Under the pieces are notes generated by a model that saw only the letters and a program-made list of their open reading frames with translations, was not told where the DNA came from and ran no database searches. Positions 22,286 through 29,508 of a DNA stretch of 37,354 nucleotides are shown piece by piece. This stretch comes from a virus. The DNA lies in IMG/VR virus record IMGVR_UViG_3300043775_004752, positions 1-37,354 of that record, one strand, 5' to 3'. The first letter of the stretch is position 1. Each line of letters begins with the position of its first letter. Made by a program: the position numbers and the translations under genes.

Positions 22286-22727
22286 TAACTACAATTGTAG
22301 TATCATTTTTATGTTTTTCAAATTCACCCTTCGGTGGTCGACCAATTCTTACATTTAAAATACCATTATAGTATGTATCACTCATAATGACATCGCGTTT
22401 AATTTGCTCTTTTATTTCATAATAAGCAAGCGCCCACTTTGAATCACAAACTCTTATAATAGTAAAAACAAATCTTTCTTTACCGTATTTTAAAATATCC
22501 TCATTAAGATCTGTAGAAGAACCAGTATAAGTACGCCAATCTGACACTTTATAATCTATTCGACTACGCTTTTTACCTTTTAGTGGCTTCCGTCTTACCT
22601 TAGAATTACATTGCTTTTTACCTATATACATCCTACCGGTTGCAGTATTTTTTATTTCATAAATAAAACCAAACGTATTAGCCGTAACGTCCACTCCTTC
22701 ACTTAATATCCAGTGACCTAAATCCAT
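22278..22727 (-). CDS. GIY-YIG nuclease-like protein
   Basis: 149 aa. The GIY-YIG core is visible: GFIYEI (residues 20-25) and, 10 residues on, MYIGKKQ (33-39). KVRRKPLKGKKRSR gives the basic stretch with candidate catalytic Arg, SDWRTYTGSSTDLNEDI follows, and YYEIKEQIKRDVI carries the candidate metal-binding Glu. Such single-domain proteins are common in T4-like phages and may be free-standing homing endonucleases or repair/packaging nucleases. The start MDLGHWILSE also ends in L-S-E like the putative head proteins around it, perhaps by chance. It lies 1 bp after the preceding gene and shares 8 nt with the next. Confidence 0.8.
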   Translation of the reverse strand: MDLGHWILSEGVDVTANTFGFIYEIKNTATGRMYIGKKQCNSKVRRKPLKGKKRSRIDYKVSDWRTYTGSSTDLNEDILKYGKERFVFTIIRVCDSKWALAYYEIKEQIKRDVIMSDTYYNGILNVRIGRPPKGEFEKHKNDTTIVVNG

Positions 22728-22728
22728 A

Positions 22729-22965
22729 CTACATACCTGCAGGTTTGCGTCTCGCTATTTTAAATTTGATCTTACCTTTTTTCTTCTTGCTACCGAGAAT
22801 AGCATTAAAAGGATTAATAGGCCTGTTATCGCCGGGATTGTGTGCATTGCTATTTTGACTCGGAAACTGATTGCCAAATTCACCGGTAGCGTTAGCCCCA
22901 AACACATTACTTGCTGCGTTATCTTCGCTAAGTAATGACTCAAAAATCTTATGAAAAATACTCAT
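22729..22965 (-). CDS. Small putative head protein
   Basis: 78 aa from ATG 22965; an in-frame TTG at 22971 is a less likely start, although a TATAGATA box stands 7 nt before it. MSIFHKIFESLLSE ends in L-S-E and is followed by Asn/Gly/Ala/Ser-rich sequence, fitting a targeting peptide plus a flexible body. The last 18 residues are strongly basic (KKKKGKIKFKIARRKPAGM), suitable for DNA or scaffold contact. No domain is recognised. It faces uvsY across a 39-bp gap. Confidence 0.6.
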   Translation of the reverse strand: MSIFHKIFESLLSEDNAASNVFGANATGEFGNQFPSQNSNAHNPGDNRPINPFNAILGSKKKKGKIKFKIARRKPAGM

Positions 22966-22993
22966 TTGCAAATTTGTATATCTATACTATTAT
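22966..22993 (+). promoter_or_regulatory. Weak sigma70-like promoter before uvsY
   Basis: TTGCAA (22966-22971), 16 nt, TATTAT (22988-22993), 11 nt, ATG 23005. The spacing is good and the hexamers are imperfect. It would drive the recombination block. Confidence 0.3.
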
Positions 22994-23004
22994 TTAATAA
23001 AAAA

Positions 23005-23394
23005 ATGCTTGAAGACTACATAAAAGAGTTAGAACGTGACCTTAAAATTGATGAACTTAACTTAAAGGATTATCAATTAAGACTTCCTGCACTTAAGCAT
23101 AAGTGGGCTGGAAGAGCTATACGGTTAAAACTCGATGTAGCGAAAGATGCAAAAGATTGTGATAGTTTAAAAAAACTTCTTACTGAAGAAATACAAAAAA
23201 ATGCTCCTGTTAAATTATCTCTTGCAGCAATTAGCTCAGCTGTTGAGAAGCATACAGAATATAAACAGCTTGTAGAAAGAATAAGCCATAAAAAACTCGT
23301 AATTGAACTGCTTGAAAAAACGGAAAAAACACTTAGCAGTACAACATATGATATAAAAAACTTAATCGAGATTATGAAGCTCGAATTAACATAA
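23005..23394 (+). CDS. uvsY: Recombination mediator UvsY-like
   Basis: 129 aa (T4 UvsY 137). In T4 it loads the UvsX recombinase onto gp32-coated single strands. MLEDYIKELERDLKIDELNL matches the start of T4-like UvsY proteins, and ALKHKWAGR corresponds to the conserved SKW segment. The remainder is Lys-rich helix (coiled-coil-like) as expected for a hexameric helical protein. ATG 23005 is taken rather than an upstream ATG at 22951, which lies across the divergent gene. The context is decisive: its stop shares one base with the uvsW start (TAATG), and gp55, gp47 and gp46 follow. Confidence 0.75.
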   Translation: MLEDYIKELERDLKIDELNLKDYQLRLPALKHKWAGRAIRLKLDVAKDAKDCDSLKKLLTEEIQKNAPVKLSLAAISSAVEKHTEYKQLVERISHKKLVIELLEKTEKTLSSTTYDIKNLIEIMKLELT

Positions 23395-24842
23395 TGATAC
23401 ACGTTGGCTATGATAAATCAAAAAAGCTCGGTATTATATCGGGAGATTTATTTCAAGAAATGCGTGAGTACTTTTCAGTAAAAAATGATGCGGCTCGTTT
23501 TGCAAAACGTTTCAATAGATTTATACCCTCAAGATTGTATGCAATAACCCCGAATGGCCGCTTTGAGCCTGGAATGTACAATGAAATACGTCAATTTATC
23601 TTGAGTAAAGATTATGTAGGTGATATAGTTGTTGAAAAAGAATTTACTGATTTTCTTGTACCTGCAATATCAACATGGTATACATCACCGAAGTATACAC
23701 ATGAGCCGCTGCCCTTAATGATACCGTTACGTGATTATCAGCGCGAAATAGTTAAGCGCAGCCTGCAGTACGGTCGCGGTACCATTTTGCTAGCAACCGC
23801 AGGTGGCAAGACACTTACTGCAGCATCTATTCTTACTAATATATTCTTTATATACGGTAACAAGTTTAAGTGCTTGTTTATTGTACCCGATAGAGGTCTT
23901 GTGGAGCAAACAAGCTCTGATTTCGAGCAATACGGTGTACCGTTCTCTGTATCAAAATGGACCGGTGATGATATTTTAAATCGCGATACAAATATTATTG
24001 TTGCAAATATCGGTATAATGCAGAGCAAAAATACTGATTTATCGTGGCTTAGCGAGGTTGATGTACTCTTTATTGACGAGTGCCATCGGTTGAGGAAAGG
24101 TAATGAAATAAATAGTATCTTTAAACAATTAAAGACGCCGCATAGATTTGGTCTTACAGGTACAATGCCGGAGGGATTGCTTGATCAGTGGAATATTACA
24201 GGAAAGATAGGGCCGGTAATTTTTAAAAAAGAGAGTATAGATCTACGCAATGAGAGTTATATCTCAGGTGTCGAGATTCAAATACTTAAGCTTAAACATC
24301 AAGCACATAAATTAAACTTAACATACAGGGAAGAGATAGAGACATTAATAACAAGCGATTATAGAAACACAACAATAAGCACCATATCTTCGCGTGTTCA
24401 AAAAAATACTCTTGTACTTGTCGATTACATTGAGCACGGAAAGCGGTTGTATGACTGCATAACAAAAGCATCTCCAGAGAAGCAAGTATTTTTTATACAT
24501 GGTGATATAAGTGTTGAAGAGAGAGAAAAAGTAAGACAGCTAATGGAGATTGCTGATAATGTAGTCGTTGTCGCAATTTCAAAAATATTTTCAACTGGTA
24601 TTAACATTAAAAATTTACATTATATTATTTTCGCATGTGGCGGTAAAGCAAAAGTAAAAATAGTGCAATCAATTGGCCGCGGCCTCCGGCTACACAAAGA
24701 CAAGGACAAGCTAGTAATATTTGATATTGCTGATTCATATCATTACAGTCTGAGTCATCTCGAAAAACGAATTTTATTATATGAAAAAGAGCACATTAAA
24801 TTCTCAATCAAAGAAATTGAAGAGAAAAAACCAGGAAACTGA
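23394..24842 (+). CDS. uvsW: UvsW-type superfamily 2 helicase
   Basis: 482 aa (T4 UvsW about 500). In T4 it unwinds R-loops and remodels branched DNA, switching replication from origins to recombination. Motifs in order: LRDYQREIV (Q-like), LLATAGGKTLT (Walker A, K139), LFIDECHRL (DECH box), GLTGTMP (motif III), HGDISVEEREKV, ISKIFSTGINI, and VQSIGRGLRLH (motif VI). Residues 1-100 are the small N-terminal DNA-binding domain typical of UvsW. The last 62 nt overlap the gp55 gene in another frame. Confidence 0.93.
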   Translation: MIHVGYDKSKKLGIISGDLFQEMREYFSVKNDAARFAKRFNRFIPSRLYAITPNGRFEPGMYNEIRQFILSKDYVGDIVVEKEFTDFLVPAISTWYTSPKYTHEPLPLMIPLRDYQREIVKRSLQYGRGTILLATAGGKTLTAASILTNIFFIYGNKFKCLFIVPDRGLVEQTSSDFEQYGVPFSVSKWTGDDILNRDTNIIVANIGIMQSKNTDLSWLSEVDVLFIDECHRLRKGNEINSIFKQLKTPHRFGLTGTMPEGLLDQWNITGKIGPVIFKKESIDLRNESYISGVEIQILKLKHQAHKLNLTYREEIETLITSDYRNTTISTISSRVQKNTLVLVDYIEHGKRLYDCITKASPEKQVFFIHGDISVEEREKVRQLMEIADNVVVVAISKIFSTGINIKNLHYIIFACGGKAKVKIVQSIGRGLRLHKDKDKLVIFDIADSYHYSLSHLEKRILLYEKEHIKFSIKEIEEKKPGN

Positions 24843-25392
24843 ACCACCAAAATTAACAAAACTAAAAGCGACGATTGCATCAAGTACTCGTCGCAAAGAG
24901 GTTGTATTGCGGGGTGTTGATGCAGAGAAAGTATCTGTACAGGACAAGGTCAAAAAAATTAAACCACGTGACAAGGAGCATTATGTCAATGGAAAAGAAT
25001 TTGAGGAAGAAATACGTAAATATTATACCACCGGTGAAATCTCTATAAAGCTCGGCGAAAGTATAAACAAGATAGCTAGTGGCCTTTCATACGCTACAAA
25101 TTTTATTAACTATTCATATAAGGAAGACATGGTAGGTGACGCTATTGTAAAGATGTTTTCTGCACTTAAAAATAAAAGTTTTAGACTCGATTCAGGCTTT
25201 AGCCCGTTTTCATACTTTACTACTATTGCATTCCATGCATTCATTAATAGAATTAAAAAAGAAAAAAAACATCATGAAGCTCTCAATGACTACAGAGATA
25301 AAGTTTATACTGAATTAATGATAGATACTAATGATATTAACGGTACACATGTATATGTGGACCCTACCTACAGTAATGATGACGATTACTGA
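24781..25392 (+). CDS. 55: Late-transcription sigma factor, gp55-like
   Basis: 203 aa (T4 gp55 185). gp55 directs host RNA polymerase to TATAAATA late promoters, several of which are in this window. The conserved core includes NFINYSYKEDMVGDAI (sigma region 2-like), FSPFSYFTTIAFHAFINRIKKEKK, which parallels the T4 PFAYFTQI-FIRRIQKEKK segment. The first 60 residues are basic and low in complexity, and overlap uvsW; an internal TTG at 24907 is an alternative start. The acidic C-terminus (NDDDY) fits the clamp-binding tail region. It overlaps gp47 by 17 nt. Confidence 0.88.
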   Translation: MKKSTLNSQSKKLKRKNQETEPPKLTKLKATIASSTRRKEVVLRGVDAEKVSVQDKVKKIKPRDKEHYVNGKEFEEEIRKYYTTGEISIKLGESINKIASGLSYATNFINYSYKEDMVGDAIVKMFSALKNKSFRLDSGFSPFSYFTTIAFHAFINRIKKEKKHHEALNDYRDKVYTELMIDTNDINGTHVYVDPTYSNDDDY

Positions 25393-26437
25393 CCTCAATA
25401 CGCAAACATCAAAGATCTGCTGCATTGCAGATCTTCATATCGGGGTACATCAAAATAATTCTTTATGGCATGATATTGCTCTTAAGTGGGCATCCTGGCT
25501 CAAGGCTGATTTAGAGAAAAAAAATATAAGCGATATTTTTATACTAGGTGATGTTTACCACTACCGCGATGAAGTGGCGGTTAACACAATGCATATTGTA
25601 AACCAGATATTCTCTCTCTGGAAGGACTTTAATATCACTATACTTGTAGGTAATCACGATGCTTACTATAAGGATAATTCAACAGTAAACTCACTCTCAC
25701 TACTTAACGGTAAGAATAAAATACGTGTAATAGATACCACACAGACCTTTACTCTTTACGGTAGAACCGTAACATTTTTACCGTGGGGTGCACCGCTTAA
25801 TGATGTACCTAAATCCGACGTACTGTTTGGACATCTTGAAGTAGAAAGCTTTAAGATGAACAGCTACAAACTTTGCGATCATGGCATAAAGACGCAGTCA
25901 CTTCTTGACAAAGCTAAGCTTATAATGACAGGTCATTTCCATCTAAGGGAAGAGCGGTCTTATGAAAAAGGTACTATAATATACGTCGGGAATCCGTATG
26001 AAATGGATTACGGTGATTACAATTCAAAAAAGGGGTATTATATCCTAGATATAGATACTTTAAAATATGATTTTTACGAAAATAAAATATCACCTCGACA
26101 TAGTAAAATATCTGTAACTGAACTACAGCAGTACAGAGAAGGTAATAAGAACATTGATGCTCTATTCAATAACAATATCGTCCGTGTAGTTGTTGATGGT
26201 AAGCATACTGCTGACGAGATCGACGGAGCCATCAAGTATGCATCAGGATTTAAGCCTGTCAATTTATCAATCGATTATTCTCTGCATGATACTACAATAG
26301 GTACATCTGAAATTATATCATCTTCTGATAGTGTAGATCTCGAACAAACAATAACGGAGTTTATAGAGACGCTAGATATACAAAATAAGAAAGCAGTACA
26401 ATTATACTGCATAGATGTGTTTAAAAAAGTAAAATGA
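25376..26437 (+). CDS. 47: SbcD-like nuclease subunit gp47
   Basis: 353 aa (T4 gp47 339). With gp46 it forms the Mre11-Rad50-type nuclease that resects DNA ends for recombination-dependent replication. Metallophosphoesterase motifs: IADLHIG (D19, H21), ILGDVYHYRD, LVGNHDAYY, FGHLEVESF, and MTGHFHLREE. The starts MM at 25376/25379 are used; an ATG at 25331 would lie within gp55 and add unlike sequence. The stop overlaps the gp46 ATG (ATGA). Confidence 0.92.
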   Translation: MMTITDLNTQTSKICCIADLHIGVHQNNSLWHDIALKWASWLKADLEKKNISDIFILGDVYHYRDEVAVNTMHIVNQIFSLWKDFNITILVGNHDAYYKDNSTVNSLSLLNGKNKIRVIDTTQTFTLYGRTVTFLPWGAPLNDVPKSDVLFGHLEVESFKMNSYKLCDHGIKTQSLLDKAKLIMTGHFHLREERSYEKGTIIYVGNPYEMDYGDYNSKKGYYILDIDTLKYDFYENKISPRHSKISVTELQQYREGNKNIDALFNNNIVRVVVDGKHTADEIDGAIKYASGFKPVNLSIDYSLHDTTIGTSEIISSSDSVDLEQTITEFIETLDIQNKKAVQLYCIDVFKKVK

Positions 26438-28245
26438 AAAATATCGTTTTTAGTAGTGTAAAGATACAAAATTTTTTATCTGTAGGTAATGAGCCTGTTA
26501 TCATAGATTTTAAACCTGGTCTGCATATTATTACAGGTGTTAATAAAGATAAGGAGGATAGACGCAATGGTGTCGGAAAGTCTACCATAGCAGATGCAGT
26601 ATATTTTGCAGTCTTTGGCGAGACGTTACGCGACGTCAAGAAAGAGCATATTGTAAATAGCATTACAAAGAAAGGCTGTGCAGTAGAGTTGGAGATACAA
26701 GTAAAAAATAGTACTGAAAATATTAATCTCAAAATTGTCAGAACAATAGAACCATCGAAGTGTTATATTTTTATAAACGGTGAAGACAAAACATTAGATA
26801 GTATTTCTAATACTAATAACTTTATACGAACACTTCTCTCCTGTACACCTGAGGTATTTCAAAATTGTGTTATAATGACAATTAATAACACCACGCCATT
26901 TATGGCTAAAAAGAAGCAAGAAAAGCGTGAGTTTATCGAGAATATTTTTAATTTAAGCATGTTTAGTGAAGCTCTTACTTTTCTTAAAAGCGATTTAACA
27001 GAAAAAAGAAAAGTATATGATATTGAGCTAGCAAAATATGAAGAAAATGACCGTTCTTTAAAAAGACAAGAGAAGCAACATCTTGAGATTAATACCGAAA
27101 AAGAACGTAAGAAAAAATTACTTGAAGATAGAAAAAAACAAAATAGTGCAGATATAGAGAATTTACAAAAAAAAGCTAATAGCTTAATCATTGAATCGAC
27201 GGATACAATAAAAAAATCAGTTGATGATTTATGTGGCGGTATTATTAAGATTGATAATATTATACTGGAACTTAATCAGTCAAAAGCAGTACACAACGTT
27301 AATATACAGCAATCTAATAAGCAGCTTAAGCAGATCGGTACCGATGAATATAAGTGTCCTGTCTGTTTAAGAGCTATAGAGACACATGATAAAGAACACA
27401 TTGACAAAGAAAAACAAAAGCTAACAACAGCAATTACTGAAAATCTTCAAGGTGTTGAAGAGCACGATAAAAAAATTACCGATTACAGAACAAAGCGCAA
27501 TAAAATTGATACAAAGATAACAGAGTTAAAGGCAAATATTCATAAAACTGAACTAGTGATACAGGAGAAAGCTAACCTGACCGTTCGTATTAAGCAACTC
27601 ATAGATATACTCACGACTATAGAAAGTGATATAAAGGATATTGACAATTCTATTGTCAGTGTTGATCTTAATCTTGATGAGCAAAGAGAAGATCTTAAAC
27701 GCTCACTGCAAACGATCGATATATTAAAGAATGAATTATCAGTTATTGAAGCTGCAAAATTTGTCTTTTCTGAGGAAGGGGTGAAATCAATTGTCATTAA
27801 AAAAATTCTACAGCTCTTTAATAGCAAACTTGCATACTATTTGAAGAAAATGGATGCAAACTGCACATGTACTTTTAACGAATATTTTGAAGAAGAAATA
27901 AAAGACATAAAAGGTAAAATGTGCTCATATTTTAATTTTAGTGGTGCAGAGCGTAAGAACATAGATCTCGCTTGTCTTTTTGCATTTATGGATATGCGTA
28001 GATTGCAAGGTGATGTCTGCTTTAATTTTAGTATATATGATGAATTATTTGACTCGAGCCTCGATGAAAGAGGTGTCGATCTCGTTATTGATATTCTTAA
28101 TGAACGTGTTGAACAATTTAAAGAGTGTATTATGGTAATAAGTCATCGTAAAGAAAGTATAAAAGCTGCAACCGGGGATATTATCTTTTTAGAAAAGAAA
28201 AACGGTATAACCTGTAAAGTTGATTTTACAAATACAACTACATAA
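26434..28245 (+). CDS. 46: SbcC/Rad50-like ATPase subunit gp46
   Basis: 603 aa (T4 gp46 560). An ABC-type ATPase with long coiled coil. The Walker A region is split by an insert, as in other gp46: GVNKDKEDRRNGVGKST (residues 35-51). The zinc hook CPVC is at 308-311 between two Lys/Glu-rich coiled coils (about 170-300 and 315-430). FSGAERKNIDLACLFAFMD is the signature region, and YDELFDSSLDERGVDLVID the Walker B/D-loop. MVISHRKES holds the switch His. Co-translated with gp47. Confidence 0.93.
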   Translation: MKNIVFSSVKIQNFLSVGNEPVIIDFKPGLHIITGVNKDKEDRRNGVGKSTIADAVYFAVFGETLRDVKKEHIVNSITKKGCAVELEIQVKNSTENINLKIVRTIEPSKCYIFINGEDKTLDSISNTNNFIRTLLSCTPEVFQNCVIMTINNTTPFMAKKKQEKREFIENIFNLSMFSEALTFLKSDLTEKRKVYDIELAKYEENDRSLKRQEKQHLEINTEKERKKKLLEDRKKQNSADIENLQKKANSLIIESTDTIKKSVDDLCGGIIKIDNIILELNQSKAVHNVNIQQSNKQLKQIGTDEYKCPVCLRAIETHDKEHIDKEKQKLTTAITENLQGVEEHDKKITDYRTKRNKIDTKITELKANIHKTELVIQEKANLTVRIKQLIDILTTIESDIKDIDNSIVSVDLNLDEQREDLKRSLQTIDILKNELSVIEAAKFVFSEEGVKSIVIKKILQLFNSKLAYYLKKMDANCTCTFNEYFEEEIKDIKGKMCSYFNFSGAERKNIDLACLFAFMDMRRLQGDVCFNFSIYDELFDSSLDERGVDLVIDILNERVEQFKECIMVISHRKESIKAATGDIIFLEKKNGITCKVDFTNTTT

Positions 28246-28248
28246 TTA
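28220..28248 (+). promoter_or_regulatory. Weak sigma70-like promoter before GT gene
   Basis: TTGATT (28220-28225), 17 nt, TAATTA (28243-28248), 11 nt, ATG 28260. A CATAAT at 28241-28246 with 15-nt spacing is an alternative -10. The -35 matches others in the window; the -10 is poor. Confidence 0.28.
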
Positions 28249-28259
28249 CAAGCAATATC

Positions 28260-29468
28260 ATGATTGTTTCACCTTTCGTTTCACCTTTTCCGAGTCCTTT
28301 TGGCGGGTATGCACCTACAGCACCACAGCAACAAAATACACTTCCGCCCCCACCGGAACTTAGCTTACAACGTGGATTAAATTATTATGCTGATTATAGT
28401 GGTTGTGGTTTCTGGCGTATGATATGGCCAGAGCACTTACTTAATGCACATCAAAAAATGACAGTACATGGCAGCACTGTCATGTGTTTTGATCCTAACT
28501 ATTTTAGAAATGTAACAGCAGTACGCATTCAAAGACAAGCTACAGCTCATCAATTACGTTTTATTCAATATTTAAAAGAACTGAGTAAAGAACACAAATT
28601 TCGTATTATTTACGAAATCGACGATCTTGTTTTTAGCGAGGATATTCCAGATTATAACAAGTATAAACCTGCATTTACAGATCCTGAGATACGTAGAGTA
28701 GCGCAATCTATTATGGAGCTATGTGATGAGATTACAGTCACATGTGACTTTATGAAAGATTATTACATGAGTAAGACTGGTAATAAAAATATTACAGTTA
28801 TACCTAATTATCCCCCTAAATTCTGGATGGGCAATTATTACAGCGAGAAAAAGCTTTCTGAAAATTACGATAAATTTCACAAAAGACCGAGGGTGTTATA
28901 TGCGGGGTCAGGAGCACATTTTGACGTTGATAATAGAGTAGGTCAAAATGACGACTTCGCGCATGTGTGTAAAGTAATTGAGGCTACAAAACACAAGTAT
29001 CAGTGGGTGTTCCTTGGAGCATACCCGCTACCTCTTACACATCTCGTACGCAGCGGTGAGGTAGAATTTCACCCTTGGGAGAGATTATACACATACCCTG
29101 AAAAAATTTCAAAATTAAATATTAATGCAATGGTCGCGCCGTTACAGGATAATACTTTTAATAAAGCGAAGAGCGATCTTAAATTAATAGAAGCAAGTTG
29201 CTACGGTATACCTATCGTATGTCAAGATCTCGTAACATACGAAAATGCACCTTACAAGTTTAAGACAGGTGATGAAATGATCGATCAGCTCGACGAAATA
29301 CTCGGTAAAAAAGGCAAATACATGAATATATCATCAAAATTTAGAAAAATTGCAGAGACAAGATGGCTTGAGCTTGATGAAAATATTGACAAATATAAAG
29401 AGCTTTACACCTTACCGTATGCACACCCGGATCGCAAGTTACTAAATAGTATAAATCGAATAAGATAA
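28260..29468 (+). CDS. GT4-like (GT-B) glycosyltransferase
   Basis: 402 aa. A Pro-rich N-terminal tail (residues 1-40, SPFPSPFGGYAPTAPQQQ) precedes a GT-B fold. RIIYEIDDLVF and DEITVTCDFMKDYY are the N-terminal Rossmann part, then ITVIPNYPPKFW and RPRVLYAGSGAHFD start the second. SDLKLIEASCYGIPIVCQDL carries the E-x-x-Y-G-x-P donor-phosphate motif of GT4-like enzymes. It sits between gp46 and DNA polymerase, away from the glycan cluster, and might glycosylate DNA, a virion protein or LPS. In T4, DNA glycosyltransferases are unrelated in sequence, so no specific substrate is claimed. Confidence 0.82.
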   Translation: MIVSPFVSPFPSPFGGYAPTAPQQQNTLPPPPELSLQRGLNYYADYSGCGFWRMIWPEHLLNAHQKMTVHGSTVMCFDPNYFRNVTAVRIQRQATAHQLRFIQYLKELSKEHKFRIIYEIDDLVFSEDIPDYNKYKPAFTDPEIRRVAQSIMELCDEITVTCDFMKDYYMSKTGNKNITVIPNYPPKFWMGNYYSEKKLSENYDKFHKRPRVLYAGSGAHFDVDNRVGQNDDFAHVCKVIEATKHKYQWVFLGAYPLPLTHLVRSGEVEFHPWERLYTYPEKISKLNINAMVAPLQDNTFNKAKSDLKLIEASCYGIPIVCQDLVTYENAPYKFKTGDEMIDQLDEILGKKGKYMNISSKFRKIAETRWLELDENIDKYKELYTLPYAHPDRKLLNSINRIR

Positions 29469-29471
29469 TAT

Positions 29472-29500
29472 TTGATTTCATGCTCTATTTCATGTACCAT
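29472..29500 (+). promoter_or_regulatory. Sigma70-like promoter for DNA polymerase
   Basis: TTGATT (29472-29477), 17 nt, TACCAT (29495-29500), 8 nt, ATG 29509. It lies within the 40-bp gap before gp43. The -10 is four of six, but the spacing and -35 match the other early promoters. Confidence 0.45.
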
Positions 29501-29508
29501 AATGGTAT

